Shown in pieces: positions 55,271 through 64,000 of a DNA stretch of 64,000 bases. The notes under the pieces are model-generated. The model did not search any database. It was not told the DNA's origin and worked only from the letters and a program-made list of their open reading frames with translations. The DNA is from an uncultured Rhizobiaceae group bacterium (GTDB taxonomy: Bacteria > Pseudomonadota > Alphaproteobacteria > Rhizobiales > Rhizobiaceae). A program made the position numbers and the translations under genes. Every line of letters starts with the position of its first letter. Within the stretch, counting starts at the first letter, position 1. The stretch is taken from NCBI GenBank assembly GCA_947501445.1, contig CANMVS010000007.1, positions 248,001-312,000 on the forward strand. Direction: 5' to 3'.

Positions 55271-57474
55271 TATTTGGCTCCTGACGTCTTCAGAATTTTC
55301 GTGGGGTAAAAACCACGAAAGGCCGTTACTACCTGAGCGGTGAATTCGGCATCATTGATATTGTGAGGCAGGCGAATGAGTTGCCGGTTTGTGGTTTGAA
55401 GTACCGTTTCTTCAAGCGCATCAAACAACGCCGCATTGGCCTGCGGATTGTGAAAGGGCATGCCGGCTGCATCCAGCATGGAGACCCCGCCTTCCGGCAG
55501 ATAGAACCGAACCGGCCCGCTCATCTGGTTTAGTCTTTCGCCAATCCAGCGACCCATCCTGCTGTTTTCTTCCGGCGTTGTCCGCATCAGCGTAACCTGG
55601 GGGTTGTGCTCGTAGAACAGCCTGCCCCGATAGTGTTCCGGCACGGTTTCAGGTGGCCCAAAATTGACCATGTCCAAGGCACCACAGCCGCCGATGTAGG
55701 GCCGGCCGGCACGAATGGAAGCGCCAAAGCGATCTTCGTTGGCAGGAAAAACCCCGCCCATCATCATGTCGCAGATTTCGGTTGTTGTGAGGTCAATCAC
55801 GGCACTCAGCATACCGCTGTCCATGAGCTTTTCCATCGATCGTCCACCAACCCCGGTGGCGTGAAAAACCAGACAATCGAAATCGGCATCGAGATCGGCA
55901 ACCACCTGCTGAATGCATGGAGTCGTTACACCGAACATGGTCAGGCCAACCGCCGGTTTGTCGCTCTCAATGGATGCCGGGCGGGACTGGCGCGCCTTAA
56001 TCATGCCACCGATGGCATTGGCCCCATTGCCGAGCACCTCTCTGGTGATTGAATTGATACCCTGCACGTCGGCAACCGAATGCAACATCATGATATCTGA
56101 TGGGCCGACATATTTTTCAACGTCACCGGATGCCACCGTTGATATCATGACCTTGGGTATGCCAACGCTCAATGCACGCATGGCTGGCGTGGCAAGTGCC
56201 GTAGCACCAGACCCGCCAGCCGATATGATCCCGTCGATATCATTTTGGGCTGTCATCCAGCGCTCAAATGCTTCAGTCATGCCCGCAACAGCTGTGCCAC
56301 GGTCGCCGGTAAATACACCCGCAGCACCACGCGGATGAAAGGCTGCAATGGCATGTGGCGGTATATCTGCCCCGGATGGCTTGCCGCTGGTCGACAGGTC
56401 AACCAGCTGCAAATTGAGATTATAGGCCTTCAATGTATCGCGGATGAAGCGCAACTCCGCGCCCTTGGTATCCAATGTACCAGCGACCAGTATCCGCGAA
56501 GTCCCAGATTGTGCGGTGCTTGATCTGATCGCAGCGGACAGTGGTGCAAGGGCAGTGGTTGCATTGATCGAACCGGTCCGGGTGACCGTACGCGCTGCAC
56601 CTTCGATGACACGCACCGGCACAGCCTGTGACCAGCGCGTTGGTATCGCCGGATTGGACAGATAGATGCGTTCAGCAGATGAAGGGTGTGTGTCAGCGAC
56701 CGGTTGCGCCGGTGTGCTGGCTGATGGGACATCGGCAACCGGGGTTTCGTCATGGGCGTGCCGTCCAACGCCAAGCAATGCCTGTTGCAAATCCCGATCA
56801 GCAGCCAGTTGATTTGCGTCCATCACCCGGTTGATGCGGCCATTGACCATAATGGCGACTTTTTCTGAAACTGATGTGGCAACCCCAATATTCTGTTCGA
56901 TTACCAGAACATGAATGTCACCTTCCTGGCCAAGCCGAATGAGCATTTCTGTGACCTGATTGACGATGACGGGTGCAAGACCCTCTGTCGGCTCATCCAT
57001 CACCAGCAGTTTGGGGTTGAGCAGCAGTGCACGCGAAATGGCCAGCATCTGCTGCTCACCGCCTGATAGCTGACCACCACCATTGCTTTTTCGCTCGGCA
57101 AGGCGCGGAAATGTCGCGTAGATACGCTCAATGGTCCAGGCACCGGTTTTGCGGGCGACCAGCTTCAAATGCTCATCCACAGTCAGCGACGGCCACAAAC
57201 GGCGTCCCTGGGGCACGTAACCAATGCCTGTTCTGGCAATTTCAGCCGGTTGCTTGCCGACGAGGCTTTGGCCGTCAAAGCTGATTGAGCCGGCGGCGAC
57301 GCCCTGCAATCCCATGATGGCCTTGCAAAGGGTTGTTTTGCCCATGCCGTTTCTGCCGACAACAGACAGCACACCATGATCCAGTGTTAAATCCACCCCT
57401 TGCAAGGCATGGGACTGGCCATAGTAGACGTTCAGATCTCTGATCTTGAGGATGGAACCCTGTTGTTCAGCCAT
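55270..57474 (-). CDS. LivF ABC ATPase fused to a Tm-1-like ATP-binding domain
   Basis: A 734-residue fusion. Residues 1-235 are a LivF-type ATPase ([37 protein letters not shown]). A linker of about 90 residues rich in Pro, Ala, Ser and Thr follows. The rest is a UPF0261/Tm-1-like domain with [35 protein letters not shown] and [18 protein letters not shown]. The ATG at 57474 overlaps livG by eight bases. A transporter motor joined to a Tm-1 domain suggests the Tm-1 pair acts on the substrate as it enters, but the reaction is unknown. Confidence 0.9.
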   Translation of the reverse strand: MAEQQGSILKIRDLNVYYGQSHALQGVDLTLDHGVLSVVGRNGMGKTTLCKAIMGLQGVAAGSISFDGQSLVGKQPAEIARTGIGYVPQGRRLWPSLTVDEHLKLVARKTGAWTIERIYATFPRLAERKSNGGGQLSGGEQQMLAISRALLLNPKLLVMDEPTEGLAPVIVNQVTEMLIRLGQEGDIHVLVIEQNIGVATSVSEKVAIMVNGRINRVMDANQLAADRDLQQALLGVGRHAHDETPVADVPSASTPAQPVADTHPSSAERIYLSNPAIPTRWSQAVPVRVIEGAARTVTRTGSINATTALAPLSAAIRSSTAQSGTSRILVAGTLDTKGAELRFIRDTLKAYNLNLQLVDLSTSGKPSGADIPPHAIAAFHPRGAAGVFTGDRGTAVAGMTEAFERWMTAQNDIDGIISAGGSGATALATPAMRALSVGIPKVMISTVASGDVEKYVGPSDIMMLHSVADVQGINSITREVLGNGANAIGGMIKARQSRPASIESDKPAVGLTMFGVTTPCIQQVVADLDADFDCLVFHATGVGGRSMEKLMDSGMLSAVIDLTTTEICDMMMGGVFPANEDRFGASIRAGRPYIGGCGALDMVNFGPPETVPEHYRGRLFYEHNPQVTLMRTTPEENSRMGRWIGERLNQMSGPVRFYLPEGGVSMLDAAGMPFHNPQANAALFDALEETVLQTTNRQLIRLPHNINDAEFTAQVVTAFRGFYPTKILKTSGAK

Positions 57475-58258
57475 CGCCACCTCCAAGGTAGAGTGCCTGA
57501 ACTTCCGGGTCCTCTTCAATTTCGGCCGGTTTGCCTTCTTTGAAAATGCGCCCGTTGTGCATCATCGTCACGCTTTCAGAAACACGAAGCGCCACATCCA
57601 TGTCGTGTTCAATGATGATGAAACCCATATGATCCGGCAATCCGACGAGGATCTCAATCAGTTCCGAGCGTTCCGTGGGTGATAGGCCAGCGGCCGGTTC
57701 ATCAAAGAGTATGAAACGTGGCGCACCGGACAAGGCCATGGCGATTTCTAGCTGACGTTGCTGCCCGTAGGAAAGCTCTGAAACCAAAGTGTCTTTCGCC
57801 TCATCAAGGTGCACCACCCGGACAAGGTCTTCCGCCGATGCCATCAGGGCGTCGTCTTTACCTGGTCTTCGCAACGAAAATCGGTTTTGTGAAACACCGC
57901 GGCAGGCCAGATAAATATTGTCGAATACGCTCAACCCGGCAAAAAGCTGCGAAATCTGATAGGTGCGCCGAAGACCCCGCCGGATGCGCTCATGGGCAGG
58001 AAATGTCGTAATATCCTCACCAAAAAAGCGTACCGTGCCGGACGATGGCAGAAAGTCTCCTGTAATGCAGTTGAACAGCGTGGTTTTGCCAGCACCGTTA
58101 GAACCCAATACCGCGCGTCGTTCACCCGGATGTACCGATATTGTGATGTCGCTGAGCGCCACAAGTGCACCAAACAGTTTGGAGATACCGCGTAGTTCCA
58201 GCGCATTGGCTGTTCCTGAGGCACTCAGCCGTTCTGCGACTGTGGTCGGGGCGTTCAT
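57467..58258 (-). CDS. livG: Branched-chain amino acid-type ABC transporter ATP-binding protein
   Basis: A 263-residue LivG-type ATPase: Walker A GSNGAGKTTLFNC, signature LSYGQQRQLEIAMAL, Walker B FILFDEPAAGLSPTE and the C-terminal ALYLGGGDG typical of LivG. It powers the HAAT importer with the LivF fusion. It overlaps livM by four bases and the livF fusion by eight. Confidence 0.93.
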   Translation of the reverse strand: MNAPTTVAERLSASGTANALELRGISKLFGALVALSDITISVHPGERRAVLGSNGAGKTTLFNCITGDFLPSSGTVRFFGEDITTFPAHERIRRGLRRTYQISQLFAGLSVFDNIYLACRGVSQNRFSLRRPGKDDALMASAEDLVRVVHLDEAKDTLVSELSYGQQRQLEIAMALSGAPRFILFDEPAAGLSPTERSELIEILVGLPDHMGFIIIEHDMDVALRVSESVTMMHNGRIFKEGKPAEIEEDPEVQALYLGGGDG

Positions 58259-59343
58259 GGTGCTTCGCCCATCTGATCGCGCAAGGGGTCACGTTTTTGA
58301 TACGCCCGCATCCGATCCCAAAGACCCAAAATACCGTCCGGTGAAAAGAACACGATCAACAGGAAACACAGACCGATCAACAGTTGAAAACGGTCACCGC
58401 TCAAGCCAAGCGACACAAGAATATCAATCGCGAAAGTTTTGAGGATGACATAAATAAATGCGCCGATGAACGGACCGATCGGACGCGTCATTCCACCAAT
58501 AACGGCAATCACCAGAATGTCGATCACCGGACCGATACCGGCTGTTCCAGGTGAGATCTGGGTGGATTGCCAGGTTAAGAGGATACCGCCGAGGCCGGCG
58601 ATCAGCGCCGCGAAAGTATAGGCTGCGATACGATGTGCATTAACGTTATAGCCAAGGGCTGCCATGCGGCGGGCGTTGTCTCGCACGCCTTGCAAGGCCA
58701 ATCCGAATGGCGCGCGTGAGATGTAGAGAACAACAAGATAGGAAACCGTGGCCCAAAAGAGCGTGAGATAATAAAACGGAACCGGATTGCGCCAGTCGAT
58801 GCCAAAAAGATTGGGCGCCAACACGCCGTTAAAACCGGAGAACCCGTTGAACAGCACGTAGTTCTGACGGGTAAAATAGAAAAACGCCGAGGCAATCGCC
58901 AGCGTGATCATGATGGTATAGATACCGTCGGTGCGCACGGCGAGGGCACCGGTCAATGTTCCAAATATCATTGCGATCAAAAGTGCCAGTGGAATGCTTA
59001 TCCACCAGGGCCAGCCAAGTGATATTTCCGTTATGGCGCTGTCTCCGATGATGGCCAGCATATAGCCGGCAAGTGCTGCAATGGTCATTTGGACAATGCT
59101 GACCATGCCGCCGTAGCCCGCCAGAAACATCAAGGACAGGGCAATCATGCCAAGGATAAAGGACCAGCCGAATATCTGATAGAGCGCGAAGTCGGATGCC
59201 ATTACTGGCATGATCAGCAGAACCAGAGCGAGAAGCCAGTAAATAGCAGGCACGCGTTCGAACCACGTCGTTTTTGCGCCCTGGCTTTGACTGTCAGCGG
59301 ATGTCTTGACGGAATCGCCACTTTGCTGGTCAACAACGGCCAT
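58255..59343 (-). CDS. livM: Branched-chain amino acid-type ABC transporter permease LivM
   Basis: A 362-residue permease with about ten hydrophobic segments. The conserved LQGVRDNARRMAALGYNVNAHR loop, which contacts the ATPases, and GGMTRPIGPFIGAF near the C-terminus are typical of LivM. The N-terminus carries a 35-residue cytoplasmic extension. It lies three bases after livH. Confidence 0.92.
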   Translation of the reverse strand: MAVVDQQSGDSVKTSADSQSQGAKTTWFERVPAIYWLLALVLLIMPVMASDFALYQIFGWSFILGMIALSLMFLAGYGGMVSIVQMTIAALAGYMLAIIGDSAITEISLGWPWWISIPLALLIAMIFGTLTGALAVRTDGIYTIMITLAIASAFFYFTRQNYVLFNGFSGFNGVLAPNLFGIDWRNPVPFYYLTLFWATVSYLVVLYISRAPFGLALQGVRDNARRMAALGYNVNAHRIAAYTFAALIAGLGGILLTWQSTQISPGTAGIGPVIDILVIAVIGGMTRPIGPFIGAFIYVILKTFAIDILVSLGLSGDRFQLLIGLCFLLIVFFSPDGILGLWDRMRAYQKRDPLRDQMGEAP

Positions 59344-59346
59344 GGG

Positions 59347-60360
59347 TCACGCCTTTCCCATAATGCCCTGAGGGCGGAAAGCGAGCACTGCGACCATAAT
59401 GACAAAGGTCACAACGACGGCGTAAGTCGGCAGGTAGACGGAGCCAAATTGTTCAGCAAGCCCAATCAGTGCCGCCCCGATGGCCGCACCGGTAATCGAG
59501 CCCATGCCCCCGACAATGACCACGACAAGCGATGCCAGCAGAAATCGTATGTCTTCTCCTGGTGCTATCGACTGGAACGTACCGCCGACGACACCCGCAA
59601 GACCCGCAAGGCCAGCGCCAAAGGCGAAGACACCCACAAAGACCAACTGAATGCGTGCACCCGTTGCCGACAACATGTCCCGGTCGTCGACGCCGGCGCG
59701 GATCATCATGCCGATCTGGGTTCTGTTGAGCAGCAGCCACATGCCAAAACCGATCACCACGGACGCCGCCAGAATGACCAGACGGACAATGGGATACTTC
59801 ATGAATATGAATTCGCCGGTCGAGCGTTTGACACCGGTTATGAAGAAAGTTTCGATTGGGCCGCTGAGCCAGGATGGCGGGTTGATGTTGTAAAAATCAC
59901 CGCCCCAGATCCATAACATCAGGTCGGCCATGACGATTGAAATACCAATCGTGACCAGCGTTTGCCGCAGGTCTTGACCTTCCATGCGCCGGAAAACAAA
60001 GAACTGCAGCAGAACACCAAATGCGCCGACAACAAAAAAGGAAACGGGGAAGGCCAAAATCCAATAACCGGTCGAACTGGCAACGCCGTAGCCAATGTAT
60101 CCACCGAGCAGATAGAGCGACCCATGTGCCAGATTGACGTTGCGCATAAGGCCGAAGATCAGCGTGAAGCCGCTGGCAACCAGAAAGTACAATCCGCCCA
60201 GGGTGATGCCATTGAACAGGGCATTGAGAAAAATCTTCTTGCGACCGATCAAGCTGGTAAGCCACTGCGGCCAGACAGCAAAGATCATCCAGATCAGCAC
60301 CGCTGCCAGACAAAACAAAATGACCGACCATATGGGACGCTGCTCAATGAATCGCCTCAT
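59347..60360 (-). CDS. livH: Branched-chain amino acid-type ABC transporter permease LivH
   Basis: A 337-residue permease and apparently the first gene of the 22-kb operon. NGITLGGLYFLVASGFTLIF, VNLAHGSLYLLGGYIGY and the loop RAGVDDRDMLSATGARIQ are LivH hallmarks. HAAT importers carry amino acids, amides, urea or aromatic acids, so the substrate is open. No periplasmic binding protein gene was found in the window. Confidence 0.92.
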   Translation of the reverse strand: MRRFIEQRPIWSVILFCLAAVLIWMIFAVWPQWLTSLIGRKKIFLNALFNGITLGGLYFLVASGFTLIFGLMRNVNLAHGSLYLLGGYIGYGVASSTGYWILAFPVSFFVVGAFGVLLQFFVFRRMEGQDLRQTLVTIGISIVMADLMLWIWGGDFYNINPPSWLSGPIETFFITGVKRSTGEFIFMKYPIVRLVILAASVVIGFGMWLLLNRTQIGMMIRAGVDDRDMLSATGARIQLVFVGVFAFGAGLAGLAGVVGGTFQSIAPGEDIRFLLASLVVVIVGGMGSITGAAIGAALIGLAEQFGSVYLPTYAVVVTFVIMVAVLAFRPQGIMGKA

Positions 60361-60397
60361 GTGCCATATCCTTTGCGGACATATGCAGCGGCATTCA

Positions 60398-60414
60398 CTC
60401 GTATGACATACGAG
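60398..60414. promoter_or_regulatory. Candidate operator upstream of the livH operon
   Basis: CTCGTATGACATACGAG is a perfect 7-3-7 palindrome, 38 bases upstream of livH. The shape resembles GntR-family operators, although the nearest regulator gene is of AraC type. Confidence 0.5.
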
Positions 60415-60580
60415 ACCACGGTCGCAATTCCTCCCTCGGCCGTTTCATTGCCCGATTGTTGTCAATGATGCGGGCTTGAGGGCAGATTACGAAGAAACGA
60501 CGAAAAGCCGCGTACCTCAAAGTATTCTGGATTGGCGTATCATCGCCTAATGATGACCCGGTTCTGGTTTCACCCCAGCG

Positions 60581-60625
60581 CAATTGAGGTTTTAACGGAA
60601 TCGTCAAAACCCGAATGCATCAACA
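60581..60625 (+). repeat. RIME-like repeat, truncated copy (5' half)
   Basis: CAATTGAGGTTTTAACGGAA through GAATGCATCAAC matches the first palindrome of the repeat; the second half is missing and the AraC gene end follows directly. Confidence 0.6.
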
Positions 60626-60629
60626 GACG

Positions 60630-61460
60630 CTAGGCGACATGGGCTACACGGCGATAATCGCTTGGTGGTATGCCAACATTGGATGTGAAAAAGCGGGTAA
60701 AACTTGCCTGTGACGAAAATCCGAGATCATAGCCTATGTCGGTAACGGATTTATTGGTTTGCATAAGATCGTCAATGGCCTGTTCGGCACGCAACGTATT
60801 GAGGTAGAGATTGGGTGTAATGCCCATCTGCTTCTTGAACAATTTGAAGAAATGCGGGCGTGACAGCCCGGATTCGCGTGCCAACCATTCGATTTCGATG
60901 TCGTCACAATAGCTGTCTTTCATCAGGCGCAGCGATCGCCGCACACGAAAATCGACATATTTGGTACGGGCGTGGGTGACGCAATTTGCCTGTTCCATAC
61001 CGGACCAGGATTGCTGAAAACACTGGCGCGTCATCTCGTAGAGAAAGCCGTCAAACATATCCGACCCCTCTTCCTGGAGCAGCAGAGACGTCAGTCGGAA
61101 CACCCATTCCGAGATTTCCCTGGTCATGGCAATCTGGCCACGCCCGAAACTCAATGCGTATTCGACCGATTGGCTGTTTTCCAGAAACCAGATGGGTTTG
61201 ATATAAAGCACCAGGCACATGCACGATGAGCCGGGATGATTGGCCAGGTCAAAACTATGCGGTTGCCAGGGGCTCACCGCCACACCTGCCGCATTGTCGG
61301 CCGGATAGTCGGTATCGCAAACCCGCACGGTTGCGGTGTCGCCATCGACATAAAAAATCAGATGCGCTTCGCGATGCGCATGCATGATGATTGGCTTGTC
61401 CAACTGATACAGTGCCGCGCGACCAAACGCACCGTGGTGGACGGATATTGCTCCGCTCAT
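60630..61460 (-). CDS. AraC family transcriptional regulator
   Basis: A 276-residue regulator with an N-terminal cupin sensor (IIMHAHREAHLIFYVDGD) and a C-terminal double helix-turn-helix (IEWLARESGLSRPHFFKLFK, then VTDIGYDLGFSSQASFTRFF). Strong GGGAGG precedes the ATG. It lies between the alcohol/aldehyde dehydrogenase genes and the livH operon, all on the minus strand, and may activate one or both. Confidence 0.93.
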   Translation of the reverse strand: MSGAISVHHGAFGRAALYQLDKPIIMHAHREAHLIFYVDGDTATVRVCDTDYPADNAAGVAVSPWQPHSFDLANHPGSSCMCLVLYIKPIWFLENSQSVEYALSFGRGQIAMTREISEWVFRLTSLLLQEEGSDMFDGFLYEMTRQCFQQSWSGMEQANCVTHARTKYVDFRVRRSLRLMKDSYCDDIEIEWLARESGLSRPHFFKLFKKQMGITPNLYLNTLRAEQAIDDLMQTNKSVTDIGYDLGFSSQASFTRFFTSNVGIPPSDYRRVAHVA

Positions 61461-61472
61461 GTTAACCTCCCA

Positions 61473-61505
61473 CGATCAGCGCACAAACCTCCCAGCGGCT
61501 GATCG
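61473..61505. promoter_or_regulatory. Inverted repeat upstream of the AraC gene
   Basis: CGATCAGC and GCTGATCG form a perfect 8-bp inverted repeat with a 17-base spacer, 12 bases upstream of the AraC start. It may be an autoregulatory site or a leader hairpin. Confidence 0.35.
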
Positions 61506-61653
61506 ACATCAAATCGTCGTTCGCGATCCGTCATCCGTCAATACTAAGGGCCCAAAAAAAAGACCGAAAGCTATGGTTGGCGTACCCTCAGGCAAGCGAT
61601 TTGAGGTAAAATGGGCTCGATTTGCCCGAAAATCTGGTTCCCGCAGGCGAAAA

Positions 61654-63084
61654 CTAAGGCGCAGTATATGCCGTTTTTATGGCCGTATAAAACTCGGCGG
61701 CATAGCGCCCCTGCTCCCGGGGACCATAGCTTGAGGCTTTGCTGCCACCAAAGGGCACATGATAGTCAACCCCGGCGGTTGGCAGGTTTACCATGACCAT
61801 GCCTGCTTTTGCCTGCTGTTTGAAATGCGATGCATATTTGAGGCTTTGGGTGCAGATACCGGCGCAAAGTCCGAAGGCCGTATCATTGGCGATATTCATC
61901 GCTTCATCAAAATCGCGCGCACGAATGATCGACGCCACAGGTCCGAAGACTTCCTCCTGGTTTATCGTCATGTGCGGCGTCGTATCGGTTATCATCGCCG
62001 GTTCAAAGTAAAAGCCCTTTGTTGCACGTTCCAGGGCATGGCCACCGTGGCGCAGATTGCCACCTTCCTGTCGTGCGTGTTCGACATAGCGCTCATTTTG
62101 ATCACGCTGATCCTGATCAACAACCGGTCCGATATCGGTGTCTTCATTGAGAGCGTGACCGACTTTCAAAGCCCGCATTCGTTCAAGAGCAGCCTCGATA
62201 AACCTATTGTGGATGTCTTGTGTCACAATGATGCGCGAAGAGGCTGTGCAGCGCTGGCCGGTGGAGCGGAATGAACCATCAATAAAACATTCCACTGCAT
62301 TGTCGAGATCGGCATCATCCAGAATTATCAGCGGGTTCTTGCCACCCATTTCCAGTTGCACCTTGCGCATGTGCTGCGCGCAGGCCATCGCTATCCGCGC
62401 ACCGGTGGCGCGCGAGCCGGTAAAGCTTATGGCATCCACGAGCGGATCATCCAGCAGTGTCTGTCCGACAATGGTGCCCGGACCATAGACTTGGTTGAAC
62501 ACACCGGCCGGTACACCGGCACGGTGGAGGATGTCTGCCAGAACCCAGGCACAGCCCGGCACCAGTTCAGCCGGTTTCATCACGACCGTATTGCCGTAGC
62601 AAAGTGCCGGTGCAATTTTCCAGGCTGGAATGGCCAGTGGGAAATTCCATGGCGTGATGATGCCAATCACACCCACCGGATGGCGCATGACGTCAATATC
62701 AATGCCGGGCCGCACCGAGGCCAGGTGATCGCCGGTGATCCGTAGTGCCTCGGCGGCAAAATAACTGAAAATATGAGCGGCTCTTACGGTTTCCTGTATG
62801 CCCTCGGCGCGCGTTTTGCCTTCTTCGCGCGATAACAGCGTTCCAATCTGATCCCGGCGACTCATAATCTCAGCAGACACACGCGCCAGCAAGTCATGGC
62901 GTTGTTGCGGTGTCGTTGCAGCCCAGCCGGGCGCTGCCTTTCTGGCTGCTGCTATTGCTTCCTGGGTTTCAGCAATACCTGCCTGTGCGTGGATATCAAT
63001 CACATCTGTTGTGTCAGACGGATTGATGTTCTCGATACCCGAAGATGTTGTCTGCCAGCGACCGTTGATGAGCAGTGGTTTCAT
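61654..63084 (-). CDS. NAD(P)-dependent aldehyde dehydrogenase
   Basis: A 476-residue aldehyde dehydrogenase. The catalytic glutamate lies in [13 protein letters not shown] and the nucleophile in [14 protein letters not shown]; the cofactor region [11 protein letters not shown] and the N-terminal [16 protein letters not shown] are standard. It starts seven bases after the iron-dependent alcohol dehydrogenase gene, so the pair may oxidise an alcohol to an acid. The precise substrate is not evident. Confidence 0.93.
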   Translation of the reverse strand: MKPLLINGRWQTTSSGIENINPSDTTDVIDIHAQAGIAETQEAIAAARKAAPGWAATTPQQRHDLLARVSAEIMSRRDQIGTLLSREEGKTRAEGIQETVRAAHIFSYFAAEALRITGDHLASVRPGIDIDVMRHPVGVIGIITPWNFPLAIPAWKIAPALCYGNTVVMKPAELVPGCAWVLADILHRAGVPAGVFNQVYGPGTIVGQTLLDDPLVDAISFTGSRATGARIAMACAQHMRKVQLEMGGKNPLIILDDADLDNAVECFIDGSFRSTGQRCTASSRIIVTQDIHNRFIEAALERMRALKVGHALNEDTDIGPVVDQDQRDQNERYVEHARQEGGNLRHGGHALERATKGFYFEPAMITDTTPHMTINQEEVFGPVASIIRARDFDEAMNIANDTAFGLCAGICTQSLKYASHFKQQAKAGMVMVNLPTAGVDYHVPFGGSKASSYGPREQGRYAAEFYTAIKTAYTAP

Positions 63085-63091
63085 ATTGATC

Positions 63092-64000
63092 TCAATGCAC
63101 AGAACGCATGATGGTTAGATAATCAGCAGCGTTGATGCTGCGCGGGTTTGTGTCGGTTGCCAAATCATGAGCGGCAACTGTTGATGCAGCTTGCAGATGA
63201 ACATCGTTCAATCCAAGTTCGGACAGCCGTTTTGAAAGGGGCAGTTTTGAAAAGTAATGGTTCATTTCCTCTGGAAGTGACCGTTTTTTCCCGGACGCGA
63301 ACAGCCTCAGCAGTCCTTTGTATTTCTCATTGGCAACCTGTTGATTGAACTGGAGCACGCCGGGAAGTGCGATTCTGTTGAGCACACCCTGGTCCAGGGG
63401 AAAGTCACACACAGCCTCAAGGGCGCTGGATATGGCGTGGGAAGCGCCCAGGCCCTTTTGTAGCGCGAGCGCACCGTTCAGGCTCGCTGCCATCATCTCG
63501 CGACGGGCGGCGATGTCGCTGCCATCTGATAAAGCCCGCTCCAGATTGTGCAGCGCCCGGTTGAGCCCATCAAGTGCGATGCCCTCAGCCGGTGGATTGT
63601 AGCTTTTGGACAGATAGGCCTCAATACAGTGGGTTATCGCATCAGCGCCCGAACTGGCAGTCTCGCCCGTGTCAGCACACAGTGTCAGCATCGGATCGCA
63701 AATGGTTACGCCAGGGATGAGTTTCTTGCACATGATCAGTGCGCGCTTGCCATCCTGCAGTATCAGTGGTGCATGGGCGCTTACGGCAGAACCAAAGCCG
63801 GATATGCCCGGTATTGCAAACAGATCGGGCAGGCTGTTTCCTATGCGTCTTGAGCCGCCGGTGGCATAGGAAAACACAGACAAATTGGTGTCGTGGGCGA
63901 TGGCAACACGGGCCACTTTGGCCAAATCAATCGTTCGTGCGTCACCGAAAGCGATCAGGACATCGCACTGTTTGTCCGCATAGGTCGTCGCGACTCTGCG
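63092..64000 (-). CDS. Iron-containing alcohol dehydrogenase (partial, cut by window edge)
   Basis: At least 302 residues of a group III alcohol dehydrogenase whose N-terminus lies beyond position 64000. The cofactor region reads DVLIAFGDARTIDLAKVAR, with FGDARTID where many relatives have GGGSxxD, and the metal-binding histidines lie in DAITHCIEAYLSKSYNP and GLGASHAISSALE. The C-terminus NPRSINAADYLTIMRSVH is typical. It is followed after seven bases by the aldehyde dehydrogenase gene. Confidence 0.88.
   Translation of the reverse strand, partial: RRVATTYADKQCDVLIAFGDARTIDLAKVARVAIAHDTNLSVFSYATGGSRRIGNSLPDLFAIPGISGFGSAVSAHAPLILQDGKRALIMCKKLIPGVTICDPMLTLCADTGETASSGADAITHCIEAYLSKSYNPPAEGIALDGLNRALHNLERALSDGSDIAARREMMAASLNGALALQKGLGASHAISSALEAVCDFPLDQGVLNRIALPGVLQFNQQVANEKYKGLLRLFASGKKRSLPEEMNHYFSKLPLSKRLSELGLNDVHLQAASTVAAHDLATDTNPRSINAADYLTIMRSVH

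Overview
The window looks like a chromosomal segment from an alphaproteobacterium, most likely of the order Hyphomicrobiales (Rhizobiales). The evidence is protein character (TAXI-type TRAP transporters, a cbb3 oxidase operon with ccoS, HAAT-type ABC importer, Gfo/Idh and TIM-barrel isomerase pair) and about 100-bp double-palindrome intergenic repeats that resemble rhizobial RIME elements. A marine or host-associated lifestyle is plausible from the TRAP and phosphonate genes, but that is inference. No rRNA, CRISPR array or complete insertion sequence was found.

Layout. Positions 1-6.4 kb hold housekeeping and envelope genes (SDR oxidoreductase, YihY/BrkB membrane protein, GluQ-RS, AlkA-type glycosylase, HNH nuclease, DsbB, YqaA) interrupted by a 306-bp inverted-repeat element at 4215-4520. 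At 6.8-8.2 kb a tRNA-Leu(CAA) is followed by a truncated repeat, an IS66 transposase remnant and two tandem RiPP precursor genes with nitrile-hydratase-like leaders. At 9.4-17.8 kb is a TAXI-TRAP import region with two binding proteins, one fused permease, RidA, a class IV aminotransferase and LysR and GntR regulators. At 17.9-22.8 kb is a compact operon on the minus strand: DUF1971 protein, ccoN, ccoO, ccoQ, ccoP, a small membrane protein, DUF2189 protein and ccoS. Then come an M14-like peptidase, a repeat-rich autotransporter and a LysE exporter. At 29.4-32.0 kb a three-gene operon looks like a TmpA/TmpB-type organophosphonate oxidation pathway plus an alkaline-phosphatase-superfamily enzyme, with a divergent LysR regulator. 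A flippase and a GNAT/FemAB-like protein follow at 35-37.7 kb.

The most unusual part is 38.0-60.4 kb: nineteen genes, all on the minus strand, mostly overlapping or separated by a few bases, so probably one 22-kb transcription unit. In order of transcription: LivH, LivM, LivG, a LivF fused to a Tm-1-like domain, the companion Tm-1-type TIM-barrel protein, a giant flotillin with about 59 consecutive 11-residue repeats, two SRPBCC proteins, FAD and 2Fe-2S subunits of a molybdenum hydroxylase, a molybdopterin subunit split into two genes, CoxD-like and CoxE-like proteins, an amidohydrolase, a metallo-beta-lactamase-fold lactonase, a gluconolactonase-isochorismatase fusion, a sugar isomerase-like protein and a Gfo/Idh dehydrogenase. 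It carries no substrate-binding protein for the ABC importer. I read it as uptake plus membrane-organised catabolism of an unknown small organic compound. Upstream on the same strand are an AraC regulator, an aldehyde dehydrogenase and an iron-containing alcohol dehydrogenase cut by the window edge.
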